64,000 nucleotides of DNA from Nissolia schottii (GCA_003254905.1 QANU01095112.1:1-64000), one strand, 5' to 3'; numbered from the stretch's first letter, positions 45,730-56,882 are shown. Numbers and translations: made by a program. Notes: a model not told the origin generated them from the letters alone.

Positions 45730-47293
45730 GTAACTCTAAGCCCACTGTCTATGTGGTTTGTTTAATGATTGTTTAAATGCATTTCTGTGTATGTGAATGA
45801 AAAACTGTTTTATAAAAACTATGGGAAATGAGTTAGGGAAGCTAGATTTGGATGATTTTGAGGTTTGGAAATCATAACTGCATGGATTGGATTACTGTAG
45901 AAGCGAAAAATGTTACGCGGAGCAAACCCTGGAGAATTTGCTCTCTGGGGCGATTTTTTTACTGTAGCATTCGATTGAATTCCCACGGATTCGAATGAAA
46001 GAAGATTTTGGATTTCAATCGAATACTTGAGGATTTCACTCGAATGCAAGACCGCGACGGATTTCAATCGAATACTTGAGGATTTCAATCGAATGAAACC
46101 CCGAGAAGGATTTCAGCCGATTGAATCCCTAAGGGATTCGATTGAAAGAAGCAATCGAATGCACAATTTTTAAGCATTCGAATGCCTACTGGAAACTTAT
46201 GATTTTAAAGGTTCTATGGAATCCAACCTGCATGGTTATGTATGTACTTGTGTAATTGGAGCATGCATCATGAGGAAAGGCCGTCGTAAGAGTTAGGACG
46301 ACCTTAGATAATTAGACGTTTACGCCAAAATTTAACGAAGATCATAATTGAACCCTAGGAAATAAAAGTAGAGCCGAGGCGACGAATCACCATGGATTCG
46401 GACGGCCTTAGCCAGAGTCAGTAGTTATATGATTAGGAAATCCCTATTCTCTTGGCAGGGTCTTACAGACACGCCCCTTGCCAGTTCAGCAAGATGAATT
46501 GGTTATGAGCAACGCAGGTAGTGAGACCTGAGTACGAAAGAATGAGAACAGGCAAAGGCCTGAAAGAAAGAAAACAGGAACAGTCCTGTAATAAAGAAAG
46601 AACGGGGGACCCCAAAGTAAAGAACTAAGATTAAAGTAAAGAGAAACGAGTCCACGCCTGATCGCGCCAAAGGGCCGGTCCCTCGCCATCCCGGTAAGGG
46701 GGGTGGTGGTACTTATCATGATGATGAATTTCCTCCTATGAGCTTAACGTGGTTAGCTACCACTCCGGTTCAAGCGCTGCCGGGTCATCATGATAGGGAA
46801 TAGAAGGAGGTTGTAACCGAAGGCCACGGTTACATGGGTGGAAGGACTAAAAAGGAAGAAGGACGCTAACCCGGGTAAGCCGGTATGCATAAGAGATTTC
46901 CCAGACTCCCTCATGCCCTATGTAATTAAATGTATGCCATGATGAATGATGATATGATGATAAATATGTATGTATAATTGCTTAAGCATTATGTATAATT
47001 GTTCCTGCATTATGTATCGTCAAGGTATCGTCCCACGACGAATAGTATATCCCTAATAGCGATGTTTAGATAGAAAGCACGAAACCCAGGTAATAACAGG
47101 ATTAGAGAGCCAATCACCTAGTAACATAGATAAGGCTGCGCAGAGTGTAGGCCCAAGATCATAATCAGTAGGACATTAGCTGCATCCACACCTAAACTTC
47201 ACTCTGAGCGGCTACAGAGAAATAAAAAGCCACGATTGAAATGTTACTCACTGAGGACCTACCGTTCTCACCCCCACTCGCTTATGGCTCCAG
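45730..47293 (+). promoter_or_regulatory. Candidate intron inside LTR G (donor to acceptor)
   Basis: Donor context GTGG|GTAACT at 45726-45735. Acceptor after a pyrimidine tract (TTCTCACCCCCACTCGC) and GGCTCCAG|G at 47292-47293. Both array types and most of the dyad lie inside. Equivalent pairs occur in LTR C (7776-9194) and the 5' LTR (59439-61084, minus). Inferred from consensus and recurrence, not from transcripts. Confidence 0.4.
45950..46190. repeat. Palindrome array, CATTCGAATG / ATTCGATTGAAT type
   Basis: About ten related motifs centred on TTCGAA or TCGATTGA. It stands where other subfamilies have the CGCTGAGCG array. Counterparts: 25575-25680, 47930-48125 and 56940-57160. Confidence 0.7.
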
Positions 47294-47361
47294 GGAGAGA
47301 AGATGAGTCTTACTATGCTGATGCTGTGGAACCTGAGGAGGACATGCACAAGGAGACTTAG
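47284..47361 (+). CDS. Acidic micro-ORF in LTR G, 25 aa
   Basis: ATG at 47284, TAG at 47359-47361. It begins MAPGREDESYYADAVEPEE and is closely matched by 54940-55017 (MAPRTEDESYYADAVEPEE). The D-E-S-Y-Y...E-P core is echoed in the more distant LTR B (DDSYYEDEAEPAEEL, minus strand 5750-5860). Starts about 14 bases downstream of a decayed dyad and overlaps the acceptor. Confidence 0.45.
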   Translation: MAPGREDESYYADAVEPEEDMHKET

Positions 47362-47929
47362 ATGGTGGTGTAGTAGATATCAGGAGGAGAATAAGTGTAA
47401 TTGTGGAACATGTGTGTGGGCTATGTAATATAACTAGTATATGGTGTGTATTTGTATCTGCAGAGGACCCCTTATGTGTGTAATCTATGTATCTACTAAC
47501 TTAATTTCAACTTACTAAAGATATCGTTTGTTATATTATTCTGTGGCACGCACGGCTCTTATGTCTTAAACTGTATGCTTAAAATGAAAAAGAAAAAGAG
47601 AAATTGGGTCCCTATTTTATTAAAGTTAGTATTTTCGAAAAACTAAGGAAAAAGATCAGGAAGTAAACAACCTAGCGGTATTACGTACGGCTCGAGCGTA
47701 CGGAATCGGCTAGGGGTGTTTCAATTGTTCCCTATAGTTCAATTATGCTCTTTAAACTTAGGTGATAATTTTCTAGTTATCTACGGTCGTCCTAAAACCC
47801 TGACAACGACTCGGTCCTCATGATGCATGCTTCCATAAGTAAAATAAGTTCGTGGTTACTTCCATACTCATTCTTTAGGGTTTTAGTGCTTGTTGGAACC
47901 TGTAGAAAAGCTAAAATTCCAAGTTCTTC

Positions 47930-48125
47930 AACTGTCATTCGAATGACTGAGGAATTCAATCTGATGATGCATTCGAATGAATTCCTCTTGAGGGTTTCAA
48001 TCTGATGACTGAGGGATTCATTCGAATGAATTCCTTCTGAGGATTTCATTCTGATGACGCATTCGAATGAATTCCTTCTGAGGATTTCATTCTGATGAAT
48101 AAGGAATTCAATCTAATGAATTCCT
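47930..48125. repeat. Palindrome array, CATTCGAATG type, in LTR F
   Basis: CATTCGAATG palindromes alternate with GAATTC and 'tctgatga' blocks in a period of about 50 bp. Confidence 0.7.
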
Positions 48126-48981
48126 CCTGATTGCACCGTAACTTCAGATGTCATTTCCATATGTTCCAACTAGTACAGTTAAGTTTTTCTAACATCGAAA
48201 CTACTCAAAATCATTTTCACAACCTAATCTTTATATTTTTCACATAATGTTTTCTAAATCGGATACACAAAAATGCACATATAAAATCACATATAAATCT
48301 ACATAGACAGTGGGCTTCGGGTTACCCACCTCAAAATAAAATTCGGGATCGGTAGAAGTGAAGAGAAAAATATCCTCTTCGCGTGGGTGTGCTCATCCTA
48401 TTTTTCCAGAGTCCGGCAGCACTTCCGCGATGGGCATGAACGGGATCGGCACTGTGTGATAATGAAAGAAAGTTTTGAATGTGAAGCATCAGGGCATGGG
48501 TATTTATAACCCAGGCCTTGTGCTTCCGTTTCCCTTCTCTTTTTTCCTTTTTTGTTTTTCTTTTCTTTTTTTGTTTTTCTTTTAATTTCATTATTTTATT
48601 ATTATTTTCCTAAAATATCTATTTTGCCCATTTACCGTTTTACCCTTTTCTTTATCTTATATTTCCTTTCCCATCCTTTTCTTTATTTTCCCTCTTTGCC
48701 CTTTATCTTTTTAATTAATTCCCTTTTTGCCTTTTCTTTATTTTCCTTTTACTAACCGTGGGTTAATTTCCCCAATTTCTAATATATTATTTTTGTGATC
48801 ATGTTTGATCGCCTTTTGTCTTTAATCGCTCGTGTACGGATATCCTAAAAATATTTCAGACACATGTTCGCGACCCACTAATTTTCCCAATCATAATGGT
48901 ATGCCAGGTTAAGGTATTCATGAATTTATTGCTCGGAGGGTAATTTTCATAGATATCTTTGGTGTCTACCGAGATTCCGAT

Positions 48982-49386
48982 TTTCGTCAAAAATTGACAC
49001 GGACCTCGTGGCACTCTATGAGGCCACGAAACAATTATTTGACTGGCGTTGGGAAGTAATTAATTTTCTAAATAATTTTCTCAGTCCAAATAATCCTCCT
49101 GATTGTGCCTTTAATTTAGACAAAAATTGTGGATTTTCGCGAAATCTTTATAAGGGAAAAATTCGGGATGTTACAAGGTGTGACGTCACCCTTTCTCATT
49201 CATCTTTTCTTTCTTTCATTATTTCTTTCATGTTTTCTTTTCTTTCTGTAGTGTCCTTAACCTTGTTAACCAATCCACCCTTTTGGGACTGGCGAGGTAA
49301 CACCATTGACCAATCCACCCTTTTGGGACTAGTGAGGGGCGTGTCCGTAGACTTTGCCAAGAGAGAGACTTCCTATCATATAACTA
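48982..49386. repeat. 405-bp segment, first copy (probable assembly duplication)
   Basis: Matches 49388-49792 over its full 405-base length with only a few differences. The copies are separated by a single N. Confidence 0.9.
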
Positions 49387-49387
49387 N
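49387..49387. other. Single N, probable unmerged contig ends
   Basis: Sits exactly between two 405-bp near-identical copies. Confidence 0.9.
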
Positions 49388-49792
49388 TTTCGTCAAAAAT
49401 TGACACGGACCTCGTGGCACTCCATGAGGCCACGAAACAATTATTTGACTGGCGTTGGGAAGTAATTAATTTTCTAAAAAAATTTCTCAGTCCAAATAAT
49501 CGTCCTGATTGTGCCTTTAATTTAGACAAAAATTGTGGATTTTCGCGAAATCTTTATAAGGGAAAAATTCGGGATGTTACAAGGTGTGACGTCACCCTTT
49601 CTCATTCATCTTTTCTTTCTTTCATTATTTCTTTCATGTTTTCTTTTCTTTCTGTAGTGTCCTTAACCTTGTTAACCAATCCACCCTTTTGGGACTGGCG
49701 AGGTAACACCATTGACCAATCCACCCTTTTGGGACTAGTGAGGGGCGTGTCCGTAGACTTTGCCAAGAGAGAGACTTCCTATCATATAACTA
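49388..49792. repeat. 405-bp segment, second copy (probable assembly duplication)
   Basis: The copy includes the 5' edge of LTR F, its AGGTG target site and adjoining host LTR. That is what overlapping contig ends would contain, and a biological tandem duplication is less likely. Confidence 0.9.
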
Positions 49793-50034
49793 CATACTTG
49801 TTCCCTAGTGTTCCGTTATGATCTTTAAGCGTTAAGTGATTAACCTCTAGTTCTCTAAGGTTGCCCTAACACTTACTAAGAACCCGGTCTCATGATGCAT
49901 GATATCATAATCCTAACATGTCCAATGTTCCATCTACATCCTACCTATTACATACATCCATCATGTACATCAGTTACATCATTGCTTGTTGGACCATGTG
50001 CCCAAGACAGCTCCCATGAGCCCCTTGCCCCACA

Positions 50035-50285
50035 GACCGCTCAGCGTGACTTTTGGTCCGCCTAGCGGTCCTAGAGACTAGCTCCTCCGCTCTTTCAAAA
50101 TTCACTTTCAAAGGGCACTCAGGCCGCTCAGCAGTTACCTAGACCGCTTAGCAGTCTGCTGCCTAGTTCTATAAACCATGTTCCATCCTTATCACTCAGA
50201 TTTAGCGCAAGCCGCTCAGCAAATCATAGTACCGCTCATCGGTACACTTCGCTCAGCGGCTCATGAGGCCTCTCAGCGATTCCTG
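50035..50285. repeat. Palindrome array, GCTCAGCGG type, in the 3' LTR
   Basis: About eight GCTCAGC motifs, the counterpart of 60550-60850 in the 5' LTR. Confidence 0.75.
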
Positions 50286-51304
50286 GCAAAACTGCAGCAT
50301 ACTCCTTTGTTTTCCTTGCCTTTTCTTTCCCCTTTCTCATGGCCACTTATTGGGAATCTTACACATGTTCCAACAATCATAGCACTATCTAGTCCAGGTC
50401 ACAAGACCCTTCAGATTCAATCAAAACCTAACATAGCAGTTCTAACACCATACATAAAGCAACGCAATCAAAGCAAGCATGGAAACACCACAAAGGAGGT
50501 GAGCAAACTAAGATTACCCACTTCCTTAGAGGCTTAAAGAGGGCTAGAGATGGTGACAAATATGCAGGCTCCCGGGGGGTTCAACCTTCCAATATCACTT
50601 CCTGAATTTCGCAGTGTTCTGGTAGGGTTTCCGCAGCATGTCCGCAGAGCACACGGGGAGAGTTTTAGCACTTCTAAGGGATGGATGAATGAATTTTATG
50701 TTGAATGACCAAGGCTAAAATTAATTAAGGAATTAATTAATTGTTTTGGATAATTATAAGGTCACATCAAGTCACATCAATGAATAGTAACCCTTATTTT
50801 ATTATTTTTCCATCAAAAATATGATATACCACGTGGGGTCCTCAGATGTAGGTTCCACCCGGTCCCATTCGCTCATTTTTTGTCGTTCGCAGTTTCAGTG
50901 CGTCGCGCACGATCGCCCGAAAAATATTTCGAGCATACTATCGCGATCCCCTAAGTTTCCTAATGATATTTTGGGACTAATCTAAGGTGTTTATCACTTT
51001 TCCCCAGTACCTGTTAGGTTTCCAGAGACTTCGGACTCTCTGTTCAGTTCTACTGGCTTAACGGGCCAAACGGGGCTGTTATAGCGCCTGCGGAATCGTC
51101 TGAAACTGAACCGATTTCTGTTTTTTAGACACTTTAGGTTTTTCATCCATCTCTAGGGGTTGAGAGGAATCGTTTGATTGTCAGCAGAATTTATCAAAAC
51201 CAAACAAAATAATTTCTACTGACCTCTACATGTTATCTCCTACAAAGGGCTCCGCAAACAATTGTTTAGGGAAATTTTCACTAAGATAGGAGTGGGATAT
51301 TACA

Positions 51305-51942
51305 TTCCACCCCCTTAGAAAAATTTCGTCCTCGAAATTTCACACTTGGAAATAGTTCTGGATAGGATGCTTTCATGTCCGCTTCTACCTCCCATGTTTG
51401 TTCTTCTACCTTTCCGTTTTCCCAGATAACTCGTGCCATTGGAATCTCTTTATGACGAGTCTTTCTGGTCTTGCGGTCGATGATCCTTTGCGGTGTCAAT
51501 GGTAAAACAAGATCATCTCTTAAGATAATTTTCTCCGGTTCCAGCACTGGAGAAGCATAGTACTTCCTCAGTTGGGACACATGAAAACAGCGTGAACATT
51601 GGCCAGATTTAGTGGGAGAGCTATTCGATCTGCCACGGGTCCGACGCATTCCAAGATCTGGAAGGGTCTGATGAATCGGCGACTTAGCTTCTTGACCATC
51701 ATGGCCCTCCCAATGCCTGTGGTAGGAGTAACCTTCAAGAATACATGGTCTGACGTCGGCGTAGCTCTTCTGACGACTTTGAGCGGTGAGGATCCGTTGT
51801 CTGATTCGCTGTGTACACTCCTCCGCATCTTGGGTCTCTTCGGGTCCCAAGTATCTGTATTCATGACCATCATTCCAACAGAGGGGTGACGGACATTTTC
51901 GGCCATAGAGTGCTTCGAAGGGGGCCATGCCAATACTAGCAT
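51305..51942 (-). pseudogene. Integrase C-terminal region with chromodomain-like end
   Basis: Encodes the integrase C-terminal fold (DHVFLKVTPTTGIGR, LSRRFIRPFQILE, AFHVSQLRKY-type) and then a tail with IPMARVIWENGKVEEQTWEVE, which matches the chromodomain-like C-terminus of the Tekay/Del group. The reading jumps between frames at least twice (between 51942-51568 and the frame ending at 51281), so it cannot make one protein. The stop lies beyond the LTR boundary, and the polypurine tract overlaps the end. Confidence 0.8.
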
Positions 51943-52376
51943 AGTAACTGTTGTTGCAGGAGAACTCTATGAACGGTAACAGTTCATCCCAATACCTGGG
52001 TGAATCAAGCGCGCATGCCCTCAGCATGTCTTCGAGGGTCTGGATTGTCTTCTCGGTCTATCCATCGGTCTGTGGGTGATACACCGTGCTCAATAGTAGT
52101 TGGGTCCCATACGCCTTCTAAAAAGTCGTCCAAAATCGAGACGAGGGGACGCCATGCAATCTCACCACCTCCTTTATGTAGAGTTACACTGGCTTTTCTA
52201 GTAGGTAGTTCATTCTCACTAGAAGGAAGTGAGCAGCTGTCAACAATCACCCAAATGGCGTCCACTCCCCTCGTCGTACGCGGCAATCCCGACACAAAGT
52301 CCATGGAGATACCGTCCCACTTCCACTCTGGTACCTCTAGAGGATGTAGCAGTCCTGGTGGCTTTCGGTGTTCCAC
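51943..52376 (-). pseudogene. Integrase catalytic core, damaged
   Basis: On the minus strand, [16 protein letters not shown] carries the first catalytic Asp. The YHPQTDG and SPRYWDELLPFIEF blocks follow. Between them frames shift and the segment that normally carries the second catalytic Asp appears deleted, while a stop precedes the conserved Glu. The core is therefore inactive. Confidence 0.82.
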
Positions 52377-52628
52377 CTTTGCTTTCTAGCATACTAAACA
52401 CTTTTGCGCCTAATCTTCCACGTCTCGCTTTAAGCCTGGCCACCAAAACATCTTCTTCAGATCATGATACATTTTGGTGATGCCTGGATGCATTGTGAAT
52501 TTGCTCTTGTGGCCCTCGTTCAGGATATCCCTTTGCAGATTACCTTCGTCAGGCACGCAGACCCGGTTGTTGAAGCGTATAATGCCATCACTGCCCACCG
52601 TAGCTTCTTTGACTTTCGCCTCCTTCAC
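52377..52628 (-). pseudogene. Integrase zinc-binding (H2C2) domain
   Basis: HKSKFTMHPG and MYHDLKKMFWWPGLKRDVED supply the two histidines. The CLVC pair follows around 52385-52400 but is flanked by two in-frame stops. Confidence 0.8.
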
Positions 52629-52766
52629 GGCCTTGGCAAACTTCTGACAGAGGTCCTCTTGACAATGCTCCTGAGCCTCGGTTATCCTCTGCCTGAAACT
52701 GCTAGTAATCTGCAGCGAACCTAGCTTAATGTTGTTTTCTCATATAATAACCCCCAAATTAAGGTC

Positions 52767-53108
52767 TCAAAATTCTTCCAGCAGCTTGGACTCTTCTACC
52801 ATCATTTGAGCCATGCGCAGCGCCTTTCTGCTCAGTACATCCGCTACCACATTCGCCTTTCCGGGATGGTAGTTTAGACCAAAGTCATAGTCCTTTAGAA
52901 ACTCCATCCACCTCATTTGCCTCATATTCAACTCCTTTTGGTCAAAGAAGTAATGCAGGCTCTTGTGGTCGGAGACTACCTCAAAACGAACACCATAGAG
53001 GTAATGTCTCCAGATCTTCAGTGCGAACATGACAACTGCTAGTTCCAAATCATGGATGGGGTAATTCGCCTCGTAGAGTCTTAGCTGTTTGGAGGCGTAA
53101 GCCACCAC
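52767..53108 (-). pseudogene. RNase H domain of pol
   Basis: [23 protein letters not shown], an internal WRHYLYG and [18 protein letters not shown] are typical of Ty3/gypsy RNase H. The following [17 protein letters not shown] marks the linker to integrase. It is open over 113 codons, but both ends are closed by stops. Confidence 0.88.
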
Positions 53109-54104
53109 TTGGCAGTTCTACAAGAGCACGCACCTGAGTCCCATTCTTGAGGCATCACAATATACCTCGCATAGTGTGTGTGGGTCTGGCAAAATCAATA
53201 CAGGAGCAGTGGCCAACTTCTCCTTGAGCTTACAGAAGCTTTCCTCATATTCGGATGACCACTAGAACCTGACTTCCTTGCGGATGAGCTTGGTAAGGGG
53301 TAGCGCCATTTGAGAAAACCCCTTGATAAACCTTCGATAATAGCCCGCAAAGCCTAAAAAGCTCCTGATCTCCGTGACTGAGGTAGGTCTCTCCCAGTCC
53401 TTTACTGCTACAATCTTACTCGGATCCACCGAGATTCCCTACTCCGTCACATGTCCCAAGAAATTCACCTCCTTGGTCCAGAACTCGCATTTGGAAAGCT
53501 TAGTGTACAACTACTTTTCTCTTAAGATGTCCAGAACCAATCTGAGATGCTTGGCGTGATCCTCCTCCGTCTTAGAATACACCAGAATATTGTCTATAAA
53601 GACTATCACGCACTCGTCCAAGTAGGTTCTGAAGATCCGGTTCATGTAGTCCATGAAGATCGCAGGGGAATTCGTCAACCCAAACGACATCACGGTGAAC
53701 TCATAGTGGCCACAGCGAGTTCTGAAAGCCGTCTTGGGAATATCGTGGTCTGCCACCCTTATCTGATGGTAACCAGAGCGTAAATCAATTCTAGAGAATA
53801 CCTTGGCACCCCTGAGCTAATCCATCAAGTCGTCTATCCTCGGCAACAGGTACTTATTCTTGATCGTAACCTTATTCAGTTGCTGATAGTCAATGCATGG
53901 CCGCATCGACCCATCCTTCTTCTTCACAAACAACACTAGAGCTCCCCATGGTGACGCACTAGGCCGGATGAACCGTTTGTCTAGTAGTTCCTCCAGCTGC
54001 TTTTTCAGCTCCTCCAGCTCTATCGTGGACATGCGGTATGGTGCCATTGAGATTGGTCCAGCTCCTGAAACCAAACTAATAGAGAATTCCACTTCTCTCT
54101 TCAT
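53109..54104 (-). pseudogene. Reverse transcriptase domain of pol
   Basis: Copies the element RNA into DNA in functional relatives. Visible blocks: [16 protein letters not shown]; a palm region with [36 protein letters not shown]; and the catalytic box, which here reads FIDNILVYS where FIDD is usual (AAT codon at 53591-53589), removing a metal-binding Asp. Stops occur near 53816 and 53510 and in the thumb/connection region. It continues into RNase H at 53108. Confidence 0.9.
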
Positions 54105-54169
54105 GGGAAAATCCGGGATGTCCTCTGGAAATACATCTGGGTATTCGCATACTACCGAAGCGTAATGTC

Positions 54170-54583
54170 CTACGTTGCCTCCACCTCTGAAGAAGCTAGG
54201 AAGATGAAGCTCTGGTTCTCCAATGGACAGCAGTACAAAACTACTGATTCTTCCTTAGAGGGTGGCGTGGTTGGATCCATGGAAGGAAAGGTTACCATCT
54301 TCTTAGCGCAATCCAAGATCACCTGGTTGTCGCGTAACCAATTCATTCCTAGAATGACATCTAAGCCCACTAAGGGTAAGCAGATAAGATCAGCTACGAA
54401 CATCTGATCCTGTTGCTGGAGCGGACACTAGAGACATACTTGGCACATCTCAACCGGAGGAGCGGTAGGGGTAGACACCCTCAGCGTATATGGCAATGCG
54501 ACGAGCATTAGGTTTAGTTTCCTAACATTGTCATAGGAAATAAAAGAATGTGAGGCTCCCGAATCATACAATACAGTCAAAGT
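54170..54583 (-). pseudogene. Aspartic protease region of gag-pol, 5' end cut off
   Basis: The minus strand shows the DSGA active-site tetrad (plus-strand 54554-54565), then a stop, then the LPLVGLDVILGMNWL block typical of Ty3/gypsy protease. The region upstream is replaced by the LTR inserted at 54584. Confidence 0.85.
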
Positions 54584-54939
54584 TGAAACACCCCTAGCCG
54601 ATTCCGTACGCTCGAGCCGTACAAAATTCCCGCTAGGTTGTTTACTTCATGGCCATTTCTTCAGTTTTTGAAAGTACTAGTTTTAACAAAATAAGGACCC
54701 ATTTTTTTTTTCTTTTCGTTACATACAGTTTACAACATAAGAGCCGTGCGTGTAACAGAATAATATAACAAACGATATACTTAATAAGTTGAGTTTCAAG
54801 ATAGTGGATACATAGGCTACATACATCGCGGGTCCTTTGCACATGCAAATACACACCATATACTAGTTATATTACATAACCCATACACGTGTCAAGAAAT
54901 ACATTTATTCCCTTTTTATAATATCTACTACACAGCCAG

Positions 54940-55017
54940 CTAAGTATCCTTGCACACGTTCTCCTCAGGTTCCACAGCATCAGCATAGTAAGACTCGTCC
55001 TCAGTCCGTGGAGCCAT
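54940..55017 (-). CDS. Acidic micro-ORF, 25 aa (reverse G-type LTR)
   Basis: ATG at 55017, TAG at 54942-54940, matching 47284-47361 in length, frame and DESYYADAVEPEE core. Here the acceptor-like CCAGG has become CCACGG, so the ORF outlived the putative splice site. Confidence 0.4.
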   Translation of the reverse strand: MAPRTEDESYYADAVEPEENVCKDT

Positions 55018-55318
55018 AAGCGAGTGGGGGTGAGAACGGTAGGTCCTCAGTGAGTTACATTTCAATCGTGGTTGTTTGTTTCTCGGTTATTCTCCAGGCC
55101 GCTCAGAGTTTAGTCTAAGTGTATATGCAGCTAATACCCTACTGATTATGATCTTGGGCCTATACTCTGCGCAGCTTTATCTATGTTACTAGGTGATTGG
55201 CTCTCTAATCTTGTTATTACCTGGGCTTCGTGCTTGTTAACCGTACGTTACTACTAGAGACATACTATTTGTCTTGGGACGTTCCCTTGACGATACATAA
55301 TGCATGAACAGTTATACA

Positions 55319-56087
55319 TAATGCTTAAGCAGATATACATACATATATGTCATCATACCATCAATCATCAATTCATACATTTAATTTCATAGTGCATGAT
55401 GGAATCTGGGGATCTCTTACGCGCTCTGTAGCTGCGTCCTACTTAGTCCTTACACCTTTGTAGCCGTCGCCTCAGACTACAACCTCTTTTTGCCACTATT
55501 GTACCGACCCGGTAGCGCTCTTTGCCGGTATGGTAGCTAACCATGCAAGGCTCATAGGAGGTAAATCATCAAATACAATAGGTGCAACCATCGCCTCTGG
55601 CATGGCGAGGGATCACACCTATGAGTGATCAGACGTGGACACGTTTAGATCGGCCCTATGACTCGATCCGGTTTCATTTTCCTCTTTTAGTGGGGCCCCT
55701 TTGTCATCATTTCATTTGTACAGACCTATGCCTATTTTACATATCTGGGCCTGTGCCCATTTTACATATCTTGGGCCTATGCCCATTTTGCATATCGTGA
55801 TCAGGTCTCTTTACCTGCGTTGCTCATAACCAATTCATCTTGCTGAATTGGCGAGGGGCGTGTCTGTGAGACCTTGCCAAGAGAATAGGGGTTTTCTAAT
55901 CATATAACTAGACTCCTTAACTATGGTCTACCGTGCCAACTGGGGTCAGGACCTCCTAACCTTTCTTGGTTTCCTAGGGTTCAGTTATGATCTTCATTAA
56001 ACTTTAACGTGAACTTCTAATTATCTAAGGTCGTCCTAACCCTTACGACGGCCTTTCCTCATGATGCATGCTTAATTTACCCAAAAA
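55319..56087. repeat. 769-bp segment, first copy (probable assembly duplication)
   Basis: Near-identical to 56089-56882, which has one extra 24-25 bp unit. A single N separates them. Confidence 0.88.
55700..55800. repeat. Short tandem array GGGCCTATGCCC / ATTTTGCATATC
   Basis: Units of about 25 bp, each with a GGGC-CTAT-GCCC mini-hairpin. This is the counterpart of the other subfamilies' hairpin arrays. The second copy at about 56490-56592 has one more unit. Confidence 0.7.
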
Positions 56088-56088
56088 N
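56088..56088. other. Single N, probable unmerged contig ends
   Basis: Lies between the two copies 55319-56087 and 56089-56882. Confidence 0.9.
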
Positions 56089-56882
56089 TAATGCTTAAGC
56101 AGATATACATACATATTTGTCATCATACCATCAATCATCAATTCATACATTTAATTTCATAGTGCATGAGGGAATCTGGGGATCTCTTACGCGCTCTGTA
56201 GCTGCGTCCTACTTAGTCCTTACACCTTTGTAGCCGTGGCCTCAGACTACAACCTCTTTTTGCCACTATTGTACCGACCCAGTAGCGCTCTTTGCCGGTA
56301 TGGTAGCTAACCATGCAAGGCTCATAGGAGGTAAATCATCAAATACAATAGGTGCAACCATCGCCTCTGGCATGGCGAGGGATCAAACCTATGAGTGATC
56401 AGGCGTGGACACGTTTAGATCGGCCCTATGACTCGATCCAGTTTCATTTTCCTCTTTTAGTGGGGCCCTTTTGTCATCATTTCATTTGTACAGACCTATG
56501 CCTATTTTACATATCTAGGCCTGTGCCCATTTTACATATCTTGGGCCTATGCCCATTTTGCATATCTGGGCCTATGCCCGTTTTGCATATCGTGATCAGG
56601 TCTTTTTACCTGCGTTGCTCATAACCAATTCATCTTGCTGAATTGGCGAGGGGCGTGTCTGTGAGACCTTGCCAAGAGAATAGGGGTTTCCTAATCATAT
56701 AACTAGACTCCTTAATTATGGTCTACCGTGCCAACTGGAGTCGGGACCTCCTAACCTTTCTTGGTTTCCTAGGGTTCAGTTATGATCTTCATTAAACTTT
56801 AACGTGAACTTCTAATTATCTAAGGTCGTCCTAACCCTTACGACGGCCTTTCCTCATGATGCATGCTTAATTTACCCAAAAA
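56089..56882. repeat. 794-bp segment, second copy (probable assembly duplication)
   Basis: Same as 55319-56087 with few substitutions and one extra repeat unit. Confidence 0.88.

Larger units (their letters stand above)
45069..47723 (+). mobile_element. Solo LTR 'G', forward, nested in LTR F
   Basis: TGTAACAACC at 45069 to GGGGTGTTTCA at 47723, 2655 bp, with a perfect target duplication ATTGT (45064-45068 and 47724-47728). It contains a TATA box (45534), a donor-like site (GT at 45730-45731), a palindrome array of ATTCGAATG/ATTCGATTGAAT type (45950-46190), a few hairpin units (46548-46622), an acceptor-like CCAG|G (AG at 47292-47293) and the acidic micro-ORF. The insertion at 54584-57660 is the same subfamily in reverse. 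Confidence 0.94.
43753..49175 (-). mobile_element. Solo LTR 'F', reverse, nested in the 3' LTR
   Basis: TGAAACACCC at 43753 to CGGGATGTTACA at 49175, with a perfect target duplication AGGTG (43748-43752 and 49176-49180). Without LTR G it is about 2.8 kb. It has a hairpin array (44640-44975), a CATTCGAATG-type palindrome array (47930-48125), a donor-like site (about 48330) and a TATA box (minus strand, about 48499-48511). Confidence 0.93.
42172..51304 (-). mobile_element. 3' LTR of the full-length element, expanded by nested LTRs
   Basis: TGTAACACCC at 42172 to GTGGGATATTACA at 51304. LTR sequence matching 58943-61921 occupies 42172-43094, 43530-43747 and 49176 onward. The rest is the nested solo LTR 43753-49175, a 434-bp foreign segment (43095-43528) next to a single N, and the 405-bp duplication at 49388. 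Near 50700 it lacks the TATA-bearing segment present in the 5' LTR. Confidence 0.88.

Noticed and set aside
48982..49792. True tandem duplication of an LTR edge
   Set aside because: Equal length, single N at the junction and inclusion of both LTR edge and target site fit unmerged contig ends better.
51599..51889. Plus-strand ORFs across pol (also 52000-52389, 53547-53783, 53893-54165)
   Set aside because: Shadows of the minus-strand gag-pol remnants.
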